The notes under the pieces are model-generated. The model did not search any database. It had not been told where the DNA came from and was given only the letters and a program-made list of their open reading frames with translations. The position numbers were made by a program, and so were the translations under genes. A DNA stretch of 64,000 nt from positions 35,070,611 through 35,134,610 of the forward strand of contig NC_092576.1 in assembly GCF_037975245.1 (NCBI RefSeq), given 5' to 3'. Below are positions 31,101 through 43,680 of the stretch, piece by piece (position 1 is the stretch's first letter; each line of letters begins with the position of its first letter). The stretch comes from Apostichopus japonicus. Lineage: Eukaryota > Echinodermata > Holothuroidea > Aspidochirotida > Stichopodidae.

Positions 31101-32075
31101 CGTTACTGTACGTCGTTCAATGATATTTACGAAATAGTTCCCTTGGACATTGTAATTGACTCAGTCAGCCTATATGAAAATCAAAACGTTACGAGTGCCT
31201 TTATCTTCACTAATCATGTAGAAACACATTTTGTGATTTCGCCTAGTAAGTAGTTTAGTTTAGTGACCCAGGATAAGGATGTTACAACAGCTTCTTTGAG
31301 ACTCTATTCGTGTGAGGTAGCAGTACTTACTGTAAACCTATGCATAGCCTCGTTAACTTAGAGCTAGGCTAGGCTCTCTTAATTGGCTTGCCTATTCTAA
31401 GGTTACCTCTTAGCTAGTCGTATTACTGTACCGTAGTAGTACCCTTACGTTACAATAGTATTGTTAGGTTATCTAACGTTCATAAGGTATACAATTACAG
31501 TACACTATGGCCTTGTTGTAGCTCTAAATTACTCGTACTCAAAGAGTCCAAAGAGAACAGTTCAACAGTATAACTTGCTGCAATTGTTGTAAGGCCACAA
31601 ACATTCTAAATTTGTTAGGTCTGCGTATATGCTAATGGCTAGACTACAATGGGCCTAAGCTGCTATCAGTTTCAGCACCAACACATTAAATAAAGAAAAC
31701 TTCAAAGTCAACTTTCAATGATCAGTTCTCACAAAAAAAAGGAAGTCTCAAATAAAGGAAAATAATGTATTGTTTGAAACTTGATTTTGCAAAGCATTTC
31801 ATCGTAGGCTATCTGTGAGAGGCATCATATTTTCTACCCATTTCTTAATATCATTTACGAAGACCACTTTTGGCAAACGGAGTACTGTACTGTACCTACT
31901 GCAATCAGATATATATAGGAGCAAATTATTTAAGCAAATAGTGGCCAATTTGCAAAACGGCTACAGGTTACAAAAGTGTTACTATATGGCATCAATTGAG
32001 TCACATTTAAGTGGTTTAGCACTGTATATTTCTGAATTATTTTGTCTTTTTTTTTCCCCCCCACTTTGAATACAG
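28146..32075. other. Region without recognised genes
   Basis: I see no convincing coding exon. A truncated TTAA-MITE end lies at 30177-30224. Donor-like sites on the minus strand near 28417 and 28674 follow short frames that I cannot assign. Any 5' non-coding exon of the zinc-finger gene probably lies here. Confidence 0.5.
30177..30224 (+). mobile_element. TTAA-MITE family, truncated copy
   Basis: Only the right ~48 bp of the family remain (ACCGGCATTAGACATTTC, then GCGCGAGTCTTCACACCC and TTAA). Confidence 0.75.
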
Positions 32076-35000
32076 GTACCTTATGGTGGTAGGTAATAGT
32101 GGTGTAAAACAATGGCTACTGCAACCATCAATTTGGAGATACATCCTACGGCTGGTGGAAACTCTAACGATGTGTACATCAGTGGCGGTGAGAAGAGGTC
32201 AGATCAAGTCATACCTGAACAGAATCCTTCATCGATAGATGGACTTGAAGCAAGTTTAACATCAGAACATGAAGATTGCCTGGAACAGTTTGTGGAAACA
32301 TTTCTGATAGAAGTCTACAGATGCACGATATGTCGCTCTTGCTTCACTCAAAAATCGGCGATACAGAGTCACATCAAACTTCACAATTTATCGAGAGAGA
32401 TTCCGAGCGATACGGAAAGAACTCGTCAGCCCTTGGATCCTTCGTTAGTCTTCATGCCAAAGCCTGGTCTGGTGCAGGTCGCGCACGATCAAGTAGGTAA
32501 TTACCACTTGACAGAAAAGGAGAAACATGCCGAAAAGGAGAGCGCAGACGACAAGACCTGTGCAGCCGCAGCGGCCATATCTAACGCCCTCGAGGTACTG
32601 GTGGGTCTGGGAACACCGACACTGACCGAGGGGGAGACCGTGGTCGCCAAGGTTACAGCCGCATCCTACAACCGTGAGGACAAGGAGTACCATCAGCTGA
32701 GCGTTCACACTTGCGAAGACAAGAATCCGAGCACGGTTTATAATTTGAGTGAGGTCTCTCTGAGGTTGCCCGATCCGAACAAGGATCTGAAGGATCTGGA
32801 TCAGATGGAGGCTAAAGCCAGCGGTAGCGTGGTGATGCTGGAACCCTGTCACGATATACCGACGGTGCAAAGTATGGAGGAGGAAACGGTGGAGATTGTA
32901 TTGCAGTCGCCGTCGAGGGACCCATCACCCTCACTAATTGAACACACTGACATTCACGGTACGGCACTACAGGTCATTCCCGAACGACCCCCCGAGGGCA
33001 CCCAGATAGAGGACCTACCAGGGTCCAAGCGTGCCACTTCCATCGTTCTCAGCCACTCGTCAAGCCAAGAGCAGAAAGGCGGGATGGACATCAACGGGCT
33101 GGTGAGATCGGCGTCCGAGAGCAATCCGGAAGCGTCCATCATCACCGTGGTTACGCATCGTGGCGGAGACAAACCTCTCGAGATGCTGCAGTTCAAGAAG
33201 AGCAGTAAGAGCGACGCCATCATCCCGACCGCCCAGTCCCTGGGCATCATCTCGCCGTTTCCAAAGCAGGTCAGGACGAGCAAACGGAAGCACTCGTGTC
33301 CGAAGTGTCGGGCCAGATACGTCACGGAGGAGGAACTGACCAATCACGTCGAGAAGAAGCATCTACGTACGAACACATTCCTGTGCGAGATATGCGGGCT
33401 CGCGTTGGCCACCAAGGCCAGCGTCAAGAATCACGTCCTAGCCAAGCACTCCAACACCTGCGAGATCTACCAGTGCGACCAGTGCGAATACCAGACCCGC
33501 TTCGAGAAACACTTCAGGAACCACGCCACGAAACACACCGCCGAAATCTGGTGCCGAGTATGCGACCAGACCTTCATATCGGCCGCTAAGCTGAAGCTGC
33601 ACTGCCAGAGCCCGATGCATACGAACAAGGTCAACCCACTGTGCTGCCCTCACTGCGACTATAAGACGTACAAGAAAGACAACCTGAGGGTGCACCTGCG
33701 TAAACATACAGGCCAACGGCCTTACCAGTGCATCCACTGTCACTATGCTAGTGCAGACTCTAGCACCCTCAAGGTGAGTTGAGTTCAATGGGGAAACAAA
33801 AAACATGTTTGGAGATCACGGCAAACGGCCTAAATTGGGTAACGTTTAAGCCAACCATATTTCAAGTTAGGGACGAGATATTGAGACAGGGCTTTCAGCT
33901 AAAGCCTGTGGCAAATAATTTCCTCCTCTCTTAAGATATTATGTGATGTTGGCTGACACTGGAATATTTCCTTAAAGGTAAAAAGCCTAAAAGTAACGTT
34001 GATACGTTGTACACCGTTGAAATGAAAAAAAAGACTGTCAGTTCAGGCTGTACTTTCTAGTCTATACAAAGACCATCAGGTTAGATACAACACAAAGCTC
34101 AATATTAGGAAAGCATATAAGACCTTAAGTGACCAGGGTAGATTTTTTCCAGGACAAAATGTGTTGAATGCCAATAAAGTGTGCTCTGCTGTTAATGTGA
34201 AGTTAAAAGAATTAGAGATTATAAAACTCATAAAACAATGGATTAACATCAAAGCCTGCAGTGATGTGGCCATTGTCAAGTAAGCTTTTAAAGGCATTGA
34301 AGACTCACCCCAAAACGCGTGCCACGCTCTGAAAAAGTTAACTTTCCGTTGCTTGAAAGTGAAGTTTTCGGCTTGTCACTACAAAATGCAGACAGTAATG
34401 GAACATGATACCTTGTTATCTTTTATCTAGACATGAGATGTCCATCTATGCTATGTACACTGTGTTGTGGGTATTGACCGTAGCTGTATGTATTGACTGT
34501 ACACTAGTGTCTAATTACTGATGGTAGCAAGCTGTGTGTATTTTCTGGGATCGATGGTGGTGTCTAACACTTCTGCTACACCTCATTTGAAAATAGGTCA
34601 GATTACTGGCATTCGAGACATTTGTTTTTGCGCGAGTCTTCACACCATTTAAGGAGCATTCCTAGGATATTTAGCATACTTTTAAAAAGTGATATCTTAG
34701 AACTCAAAAAATAGCTGTAGTTCTAACGATACTAGCACTCAAAGGACTATGAATGATCAAGACTAAAAATATGCCCAAAGTCATCCAAGCATGACAATCA
34801 ATTGCATTTCACAGCATTCGTATGAATATGATTTGTTTCTTTTGGACGGTCTTTATGTTCCAACAGAAACATGTCATGGCGAAACATTCCAAGATTCGGC
34901 CTCACAGATGTCAGCAGTGCGAGTTTTCATCCATCGACAAGAAAGGACTCACGATCCACATGAGGAAACACACCGGAGAGAGACCCTTTAAGTGCAACCA

Positions 35001-38000
35001 ATGCAGCTATGCCGCAAAGAGACAGAGCGCCCTCACTATTCACATGCAGACCCACGATAAAGAGGTGAGTCTTTGGAAAAGATCGTAGTGGATTTGCCTT
35101 TTGTTATTGAATATAAATGAGGCTAGTTACTTTTTGTGGGTGTATAACAGGGGATGCATAAATAAACACAACACAAGTAGAGTAAGATTTCCAGTTATAT
35201 TATTATTGTACCCTGTAGAGATCCAACACTATTATAATGTATTCTGAATAGATGGATAACAGTACAGTATAAACTGTGTAAATGCAAAGTAATGAAGTAA
35301 AGTACAGTATAAGAGTAAAATGTAAAGCAAGTATATCACAAAGAGGAAGCTGGAGTAACTCTGTGGAGAAAGCTTCCCTTCATCAATTTATACTTGCTAG
35401 CAAACAAAGCATAAGATAAATCCCTGACCACACAAAACAGCTAAAGTAGTGATTCTCGCAAGCTGAATCTGAACGCTACCCCTAAGACCAGATAAACAGG
35501 TAGTACATACCCTGTTGTGTTGATAGTTTATGTCAGCTAAGTGAAGATGACCAGGAGAATGAAAGAGTGGTCTGAATCTCTGGAAGACCGTATACAAAAT
35601 TAGTGTGACAAGAATAAGGGGAAGAAGTAAAATTGTCAAAAGGGGCACCTGTGCATAGTACAGAGGTGAATATTTCATGTCCAGAGAAAAAAAATGGCAG
35701 GAGGCTTTTTGCCGATGCAATGGCACTGAAAAACATCTTATATGGTTATAGCAGGCTATTATTTGTTTTTGAAGATTATTTATAATTTTGCCATTGTTTG
35801 GACTCTTTTTTTTTCAATTTTTTTTTCTTCAAAAATTGTAGACTTGGCAAATATAGAAAAGGCTATGATCCCTACCCCCCCCCACCACCCCAGGCTGCTG
35901 CCCTGTTTCTTAGAATTTATATAATATGTGTCTCCAGTTTGTCATGGATATATTCATTGAAGTTTGAATCTCAAGATACTCTATGTATGAAGGCAGCTCT
36001 TGAAGCAGAAAATAGGGTTATAGAGCAGAGGGTATGTTGGGTGAGGTTGCTTATGGGCATAGAGGTGTTTTTGGGTGGAGCGGGGGGGGGGGGGGTATGG
36101 GTGCTTGACAGAGGTTGTTGGCCTGTGATGGTGTAAAAACAATTGCTCTTTCCTTCCCCTTGACTGTGCAGGTTAAGTTACTACCTGTGCTACATCTTTT
36201 GTATTTTTTTGGTTTTTCCATTTTAATGCTCTTTTATAGCACATGATCACCATGGATACTATAGAAGTCACATCTCTGGTGCCAGACCAGACCAGAAGTT
36301 TATCAAGTCACAGCTTCACACCTCCAACTACTGTTGTTGAGGTAGGTACAGTTAGAATATATGTAACACAGAGAATCTAGTCAAATAGAGGGCGCCCTTG
36401 AAATGCAGTGATTAATTTTTTCTCCACTAAAATGCTATGCAGAATGGGCAAATTGCTATACATGTGCGAAAGCTACATAGCAGTTATCGGACACAGAAAC
36501 TTTGTATTTTATAAGAGACAAAATTTTATAGTCCATGAAAGTGCTACAGTATGCAAAATTTGTACACTAAATTATTTCCATAATGGTAGTCTGCTATGCA
36601 AACTGAGCGATTTGATATGCAAAATTGTGCAATTTTGCTATACATGTAATAATGTAACATGGGAAAGATTGTTGATAAAATCTACAAAATGGTGTGCAAA
36701 GTGGTCGTATTGCTATGCAAAATGGGGCATATTATTTTTGAAGATTGACAAATTGCAATGTGAATCTTGACAATTGTTACAAAATGTTTTACATATATAT
36801 TGCTTGGCAATAAATGGTCACATTTCTATACAATTGGGCAAATTGGCATGCTCAATAACCACATTGATATGTGATATGTGACACGGGCATATTGATTACA
36901 CAAACTGTGCAAATTGCTATTTAAAATGAAAATGGGCAAATTGCCATTCAATCCAAGTGTAGTGCTCACTTTCTGTACATGTGCTGTACTTCCAGTAGAC
37001 TATATTCACAGGCAGTTATTTTTAAGCGACCATGAATGTCGTAACTTTCACATCTGGTGGCTTCCAATTCTACATTTTAACTCAAATTTGGAATCTTTTC
37101 CTAATTAAGAAAAGTCATTTCAGATGGAAAGAGGTAGCTTGCTCTTGGATGAAAAACCCACCTTACTGTGACCCAGCCGGGTATCGAACCCGGAACTTCC
37201 AGATTTCTAAGCCTTGTTACTTAAAATGGCCACTGCCTTTATCCACTTGGCCACAGCACTAGTCACTTGTTAATATTTGTCATTCCAAAGTGCACTTTTC
37301 ACTGAGTGTTACATATATATGTTAGGAGTGGTGTTCACTTCATGCAACAGTATGCCATATATGTAAGGAGTAGTGTACCCTCCATGCAACAGTGTGCCAT
37401 GTAAGGAGTGGGTGCACAATGCATGCAACAGTGTGCCATATATGTAAGGAGTGATGTACACTGCATGCAACAGTGTGCCATTATGTAAGGAGTGGTGTAC
37501 ACTCCATGCAACAGTGTGACATATATGTAAGGAGTGGTGTACACTCCATGCAACAGTATGCAATATATGTAAGGAGTTGTGTACACTCCATGCAACAGTG
37601 TTCCATGTATGCAAGGAGTGGTGTTCACTCCATGCAACAGTGTGCCATACATGTAAGGAGTGGTGTACACTCCATGCAACAGTGTGCCATATATGTAAGG
37701 AGTGGTTGTACATTGCATGCAACAGTGTGCCATATATGTAAGGAGTGGTGTACACTCCATGTAACAGTGTTCCATGTATGCAAGGAGTGGTGTTCACTCC
37801 ATGCAACAGTGTGCCATATAGGCCTATGTAAGGAGTGGGTCGTATACTGTATGCAACAGTGTGCCATATATGTAAGGAGTGGTGTTCACTCCATGCAACA
37901 GTGTGCCATATAGGCCTATGTAAGGAGTGGGTCGTATACTGTATGCAACAGTGTGCTATATATGTAAAAAGTGGGTGTACACTGCATACAACTGTGCCAT

Positions 38001-40538
38001 GTATACATGTATATAAGGAGTCATTTGCATGTATCATCCTTAGAATGCATATCTCATGGTCTCATGGTTGATTTACTGTACATAATGTGACTTAATTTAA
38101 TTCAAAGAGTACACACTACTATATAAGTATATAAGGAGTCAGTGTTTGCTTCTGAAAAGAAGTGATTAACATTTGCATGTATCATCCTTAGAATGCATAT
38201 CTCATGGTCTCATGGTTGATTTACTGTACATAATGTGACTTAATTTAATTCAAAGAGTACACACTACTTCATTGCACTGTGGTCATATTGCAGTGGCATA
38301 GCTACAGGGGGGGGGGGGGGGGGGGCATGGGGGGCAACAGCCCTCCCATGAAAGCTTGTTGCCCCCCCAGTCGCCCCCCACTGGGATTTTGGGTGTCGAA
38401 AAAAATTACATGTGCGAAAATATATCATTGGTGTGAGTGGTCTTGAATCTCCATGATGACCACTCATGAACGACCCTTCGACCGCAGACCGGCAGTAGGC
38501 TATAGTTGCTGAAAAAACCTGACGTGACATAGGGCATAGGCCGAGAAGACATCTACAGTAGTCGCACTGAAACGACTGTCAATTTATTTAAATCCTGCTC
38601 TAATAATTACAGGCGCGGGGGGGGGGGGGGGGGGAAACGAAGGTGGAGAAACGAAGGTGGAGACCGCTCCTCCCGCCCTCCCCCCCCCCCCCCTTGAGCA
38701 TATTCTTGTACGTTTTTATGATATTGCTAGTAATTTCAAAATAGAAAATGCTTTAATATGTGCAACTTGAAATGCGTAGGGAATTGCCATTTCCAGCGAT
38801 CTGGGAGACATTTTCGGCCCAAATTTTCTGGTGCGCTTCGAGCCAAATCATGGTGGCGCTACACCTAGATAATTTACAATGCCGAATCTACGGCTCAGAT
38901 AATTTGCCTACAGGTTCGCCCCTCCCTTCAAAAATCCCTCTCTATACGCGCCTGAATAAATACTAATACAAACAGCCAACCAGGATCTTGTAACCAGTGC
39001 ACAATAACTGATCAAACAAGCTAGTGAGCTATACTATGCCCTTATAGAAAGGTGGTTTCCAGGTACTGGAATTCTAAAGAAGATGTTAAAAGGTAAAAAA
39101 GCGCTGACATCATACACATGTTTCTCACATCATTGCTCGCGTCATTGCCTCGATACTCTGTTACATTTTTAATCAGGTTTTCACTTCTGGGATGTGCCCG
39201 GATGCTCTTAAAACCGCTAAAAAAACAAATTTGCAAGACAATACTATCGCTGAGAACTACCGGCCAATCAGTCTATCACCCTTATAATATTTCAGACACA
39301 ATCTTTGATGTCAGTTTGACATATAGTTTGGTCATTTCAGTATGTTACTTGGCTGAAAGCCCAGTAAAGCTTTCCTTACTTTCCACGCGCAATTTGCAGA
39401 TTTGTCGAAAAATGTCAATGCCGGTGTCAAACTCACTAAAGATATGTCATGGTATTTCAAAGTAACTTACCAGACTGTTTTTTCTTTCTATTTTACTAAA
39501 CTATTTGATGACCATATCAAGACATGGGATCTTAAAATAAAGGATGTTGAGAAAACTTTACAGCAGCTTACAAGGCCTGGGAAGTGTCATTTCCAACGAT
39601 CTAGGAGGCCTTTTTAGCTAAAAAATTGTTGTACCCTGCGCGCCAACTCATGGTGGTGCTCCACTTAGATAGTAACAAGACGCCCTCCCAGGAAATGGTC
39701 AAGCCCCCCAGCGCCCCCCCCCACTGAAAAAAACTGGGCTATGCTACTGTCGTATTGCTATGAAAATGGCCATATAACGATAAATAAGTGCACACTTCTC
39801 TATCTGTCATGTATTATACTGTTTGACAAGCCCATCCAAGTCCTACATGCAAAAGAGGTAGAACTTATTGCAGGACGGGAGTAAGTGGTTGGAGTAGATA
39901 CATTTTACATTCCTGTGGTTTCTGTGCGGCTCTCTCCTGGGGTGGTGGGATGGGGGCAGTGGTCATCCCATGTGGTAAGGTGCACTGCTATGCACACATG
40001 ATTACTATACACTGAACTGGTTTTAAAAGCAATGATTCAAGCCTAGATAGATCTCTGAATGTGGGTTTGCGATATCCTGTATTGGCCCCAAATATGCTAG
40101 ATATTCAATTATGGTCACCTTTGGTCAAAATTCTTAAACTGTCTTTATTACAACCTTTGAGGAAATTTTCCTCACTGGGACATTCAGTCATCTTGAGTGT
40201 TCCTTACAAAATGTCTGAGATCAATTTGGAGAGTGAAGACCTCCAGGAAAGCAAATTATAGTGCTCATGCTATAATTTGGTGCCTACAGCCTACTGTTAT
40301 AGTGGCCAAGGCAATATTTGTTTGGTTATTTAGCAGGGTTGAACGGCTTATGGGAGAGATGAAAGATTATTGTACCCTGTTGCAGAGTACATTTTCATGT
40401 CTTTAAGAAGGTCACTCAGTTTGAGACCATCCTTTGTTAATTTTAATTTGTTAACGAGTTCTTCTGTTATGTTTTGAATACATTCAACGCATCACATGTT
40501 CTTCTCTCTCTCTCCGTTTGCAGACGAGTGACCTGTGA
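32076..40538 (+). CDS. C2H2 zinc-finger protein, nine fingers, four coding exons
   Basis: A 658-residue probable nuclear DNA-binding protein. Coding exons are 32112-33773, 34867-35064, 36240-36341 and 40524-40538, all joined in phase 0 at GT-AG introns. The start ATG at 32112 follows AAACA and lies 36 nt after a strong polypyrimidine-AG acceptor at 32075, so a 5' non-coding exon exists upstream. One isolated finger (C71, C74, H87, H91) is followed by a ~300-residue Ser/Glu-rich linker. Eight clustered fingers run from residue 396 to about 617, then a 38-residue tail. HTGQRP and HTGERP linkers join the last fingers. The finger string resembles ZFP64-like proteins in style, but I cannot name an orthologue. 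Introns host a TTAA-MITE, a SINE, minisatellites and a hAT-like element. Confidence 0.85.
32112..33773 (+). CDS. Zinc-finger gene, first coding exon
   Basis: 554 codons, from MATATINLEIHPTAGG to ADSSTLK, ending at AAG|GTGAGT. It holds the isolated N-terminal finger (CTICRSCFTQKSAIQSH), the acidic/serine-rich linker, five complete fingers (starting CPKC, CEIC, CDQC, CRVC, CPHC) and the first half of a sixth (CIHC). GC content is clearly higher than in the flanking DNA, as expected for a coding exon. Confidence 0.92.
34288..34652 (+). mobile_element. TTAA-MITE family, full copy 1
   Basis: TTAA at both ends and terminal inverted repeats AAGGCATTGAAGACTC / GAGTCTTCACACCATT. It is 365 bp, with no coding, and lies in zinc-finger intron 1. 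TTAA duplication suggests a piggyBac- or Kolobok-type non-autonomous element. Confidence 0.8.
34867..35064 (+). CDS. Zinc-finger gene, second coding exon
   Basis: 66 codons after a CCAACAG acceptor and before GAG|GTGAGT. It begins KHVMAKH, which completes the split finger (C-x2-C-x12-H-x4-H across the junction), then two full fingers starting CQQC and CNQC. The exact finger spacing across the junction confirms the splice. Confidence 0.9.
36075..36097. repeat. Poly-G tract
   Basis: A run of about 18 G residues. Such tracts are prone to sequencing error and could form quadruplexes. Confidence 0.8.
36240..36341 (+). CDS. Zinc-finger gene, third coding exon
   Basis: 34 codons after TTTTATAG and before GAG|GTAGGT, reading HMITMDTIEVTSLVPDQT and then a Ser/Thr-rich stretch to VVE. 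No stop, phase 0. It has no domain, so support rests on splice sites and frame. Confidence 0.7.
37115..37258 (-). repeat. SINE family alpha, copy 1
   Basis: The minus strand has A box TGGCCAAGTGGATAAAGGC (complement of 37236-37254) and B box GGGTTCGATACCC (37179-37191). A body follows with TTTTTCATCCAAGAGCAAGC. The same body occurs at 44.86-45.00 kb. Confidence 0.75.
37310..37995. repeat. 42-bp minisatellite (~16 copies)
   Basis: The unit is ATGCAACAGTGTGCCATATA followed by TGTAAGGAGTGGTGTACACT and CC. Its length is a multiple of three, so long Cys-rich frames (CCMECTPLLTY types) are open on both strands by chance. Confidence 0.92.
38023..38268. repeat. 98-bp direct duplication
   Basis: 38023-38120 and 38171-38268 are identical or nearly so, separated by 50 bp. 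No function is apparent. Confidence 0.88.
38291..39749. mobile_element. hAT-like non-autonomous element, 8-bp TSD
   Basis: Termini CAGTGGCATAGCTAC and (complement of right end) CAGTAGCATAGCCCAG are inverted repeats. Flanks TCATATTG (38283-38290) and TCGTATTG (39750-39757) form an 8-bp target duplication with one mismatch, as in hAT elements. An internal block is duplicated (38770-38880 and 39575-39672, with TCATGGTGG(C/T)GCT). Long G and C tracts lie near both ends. A LINE reverse-transcriptase fragment is inside. Confidence 0.8.
39120..39287 (+). pseudogene. LINE reverse-transcriptase fragment
   Basis: The plus-strand frame reads VSHIIARVIASILCYIFNQV, then FTSGMCPDALKTAKKTN and ENYRPISLSPL before a stop. 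The G-x-x-P-x-x-L-K-x-A and NYRPISL motifs are those of the finger region of non-LTR (Jockey/CR1-like) reverse transcriptases. It is a short dead fragment inside the hAT-like element. Confidence 0.8.
40524..40538 (+). CDS. Zinc-finger gene, terminal coding exon of four codons
   Basis: After a strong CTCTCTCTCCGTTTGCAG acceptor the frame reads ACG AGT GAC CTG TGA, adding only Thr-Ser-Asp-Leu. ATTAAA at 40654-40659 is a possible polyadenylation signal. An alternative last exon cannot be excluded. Confidence 0.6.
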   Translation, partial: TSDL

Positions 40539-40744
40539 TGTTTATCGAACGAGCTCTGAGGTCAGCATTTTGTTTTGAGGGCAACAGCTTGTTGTTTTGG
40601 TCAGTGAACAGCAACGGCACAACCTCAAGGACAGGGTTCAAGAGGCTTTACTTATTAAAACACAAGCTTTGGATGATATTGACTACGGGAATGTGAATTT
40701 AATAGTTCCAAAACAAATATTTGATTTGAACTTATATGAGATAA

Positions 40745-40985
40745 GTGGTTATTGGTAGGTGCCTTCCAATCATAAGGTCCCGAGTTCGAGTCACTCCAAG
40801 ATTAATGTATGTCGTCTGGTCACAGAGTTGTTGACAAATCACAATTCATAATCATGGACCTTAAGTATGAGTCTAAGAGACTGACTTCGGTCAGCTTGCG
40901 GCTTTGATATTAAGCCAATGAGGCTTCCTCGCGAGTTCCTGCTTGCAGGAGGATCTTAAATACATTCATACATACATACACACAT
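40745..40985 (+). repeat. SINE family beta, copy 2
   Basis: The head TTGGTAGGTGCCTTCCAATC with GAGTTCGAGTCACTCC leads into the body ending CTGCTTGCAGGAGG, then an ATACATAC tail. It is the reverse orientation of the copy at 21.7 kb. Confidence 0.78.
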
Positions 40986-41244
40986 TTTAGTATGTCATCC
41001 TCTCATCTTTGAGTGTTAACATATGAACCCAACCAATGGTAGGCGTTAACTTGAGGAATACATCTATAGAACAATATCAGTGTAGTGTCCTTATATGTTT
41101 TAGCTTGAAAGATACAACAAAAATATATATATATAACAAATAAAATGAAGAAAGAGACAGAAAAAACAAGGGATAGTGTGCAATATCAAATAGATCAGAA
41201 AAAATTTATCAAATTAATTTGGATGTTAGTTTTCTTTGGTTTTC

Positions 41245-41310
41245 TATGTTCATTTTTTTTTTTTTTTTATCATTTTTTTTTTTGGGGGGGGGGATGGGGG
41301 AGTGGTGCCA
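41245..41310. repeat. Poly-T / poly-G compound tract
   Basis: T-rich runs followed by about 11 G residues. No gene. Confidence 0.7.
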
Positions 41311-41920
41311 TCGGGGAAAGAAAGAGTTGATAACAGATGACAAATATAAGTGAATGTCATCTGAAGCGTGGATAATATAAGGTTTTGCATTCCAGGTATC
41401 GGTTACTCAATTTAAGACACTCATAACTCACAGTTTATTTCATCATTAGTTAAATGATGATGATGGACAGCAGTTGGAATATTAATATCAACGTAAACTT
41501 CCTGCGATAGCAATATAATGAATATTCATTGTCCAGGTCAAATAATGAATTCTACTGAACATTTTCCACCAAGTTTGTTCTTCCATATCAATGGTATTTG
41601 ATTTATGAAGGTTCAAAGTTTGTTCATGGCACGTGGAATATCATCTCTATACCTCATACTGTATTATATCAGTATTGGCTCCCAAACTGTTAACATGCTG
41701 AATACACTGACAGTTTTCCAAATGTTTACAGTCTCTGTGGTACTGACCTCTTCCAAATTTGAAAGGTTTTTTTTCCCCCAAATATCAGGTAGCGTCCTAA
41801 GAAGGTGATCAAATGTCTTAGCTAAGACAAAGTAATACCAGGTTGGCAATAAAGTGATTTGTTGATGTTTTGAGCATGCATGACCAGTGTTCGACTATCT
41901 AGCATATTTTGGAGCACCTT

Positions 41921-42287
41921 TTAAAGGGTGTGAAGACTCCGGCATAAAGAAACGTCTAATGCCGGTAATCTGACCTAGTTTCGAAGAAGTGTAACAGAAG
42001 TGTTAGACACCACCATCGATCCCGGAAAATACGCACACAGCTTGCTACCTTCGGTAATTAGACAGTAGTGTACAGTCAGTACATACAGCTGCGGTCAATA
42101 CCCACAGCACAGTGTACAAACGATACAGGGATGGATCTCTCAGGTCCAGCTAAAGATAACAAGGTAACACGTTTCATTACTATCTGCATTTTGTAGCAAC
42201 AAGAGAAAAACTTCACTTGTAAGCAACAGAAAGTTAACTTTTTCAGAGCGCGCCCGCAATTTGGGGCGAGTCTTCAATGCCTTTTAA
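41921..42287 (-). mobile_element. TTAA-MITE family, full copy 2
   Basis: TTAA at both ends, inverted repeats AAGGGTGTGAAGACTC and GAGTCTTCAATGCCTT. It is the reverse complement of copies 1 and 3 and is about 367 bp. Confidence 0.82.
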
Positions 42288-43680
42288 GGCTAGTCTAGAG
42301 GAAAGCAATAACATAGGAATTTAATGCAAATTTCATTAGGATGCTTTATCTGTTCGTGCTTCCATTTGTCAAAATTAAATTTTTCTCTGGATTATATATT
42401 TCTTTTAAAGAAAACACGACCACCATGCTGTTTTATTGCCAGTTCAAGAAGCTATCATAATAGTCAATTTTCAGAGTCAGTATGCTACCATATGAGAGGG
42501 GTGCGCTGCCTCATTAACTCTAAAACAGTTTTCTGTCAACTAGTGCTTGAGCTCAGGTTCAGTTGTGGTTTTATCTCAGACTAACGTCTCAGTGGTCTCA
42601 AATTGACTCCAAGTAACATGCCACTTCATCAAGTATTATTATTTATTTTATTTTGGAATTGATTTTATTTTTTCTTCTAAATATCCTCGCCGTTGCAAGA
42701 TGACATACAACATCCTATGATTTGCTGTTGCATTGGTCCTTTAGTCATCTTGAGAGGCTGGGTGTTTATTGTAGAAATCTTATTAATACCTATTTCTATC
42801 CTTATACATACTGTTGTGTACTTTCATCGCCCAACTTGCCCCAAAGTCATTTTCACCAAAATTGACACATAAGCTATTGAAATTTAGCTAGCGATACATC
42901 CTATCCTGAAGTCGTGTACCTTTCACATGTTACTTCAAAGCGAGAAGAAAAAGTTTAAAGTTCCGCACTTTGTTCACCTCTTGACCAGAGAACTGTTATA
43001 CAGTTGGTTGATTGAACTGTGTGTATTGCGTGGCGAGGTCCTTTGATGTCCTTGTCATGATGGGAATTAGGGTAACATTTAGAAGAATATGATAGATGAC
43101 TAGGCAGAAATGTCTCAAGCTGACCATCATGATCATGTCAAGAAAAATATAGATAAAATATATATATATATATATAAAACAAGACACTATAATATATGAC
43201 ATGTATATAAATATTATATATATATTTACATATGTAAACAAAACACTATATATTATATATTAACATATGTAAAATGACACTATATAATATAGATATAAAT
43301 ATCCATGTATAAAAAATATTGAAACTGTCTTGTTCACATATCTTTCTTTGCACGATCATTTTAAAAGAAAGGCAAACAATATTTGGATGGGCCGGCTGGA
43401 TTGAGTAGATCTGTAAGTGTTATGGTCATCTTGTGTCTCCACCTCAATATGGAGGTCACTCTCCACAATCCCCCTTACCCCTCCCCCAGTGTTCTAGTAA
43501 AGCAAGCTAGCTCAGCTACAGAGGAATGCATGAATTATTCATGCCTTTCTTGCATGAAAATATCAAAAACCCATCTTGAAGATGATGAATATACAGTCTA
43601 GCTGTGGTGATAACAGAAGTGTGGGTAGCCTGGAAAGGGGAGTTAGGTGGAGGGAATTTATGTATGAGATCACATGCAGT
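42288..43680. other. Region without recognised genes
   Basis: AT-rich sequence with short TA tracts near 43160-43330. No exon or element was recognised. Confidence 0.5.

Noticed and set aside
37309-38037. 242-codon minus-strand frame with HCCMECTPLLTY-type repeats
   Set aside because: It is a 42-bp minisatellite whose length is divisible by three. All frames stay open by chance and the repeat shows no codon-type constraint.
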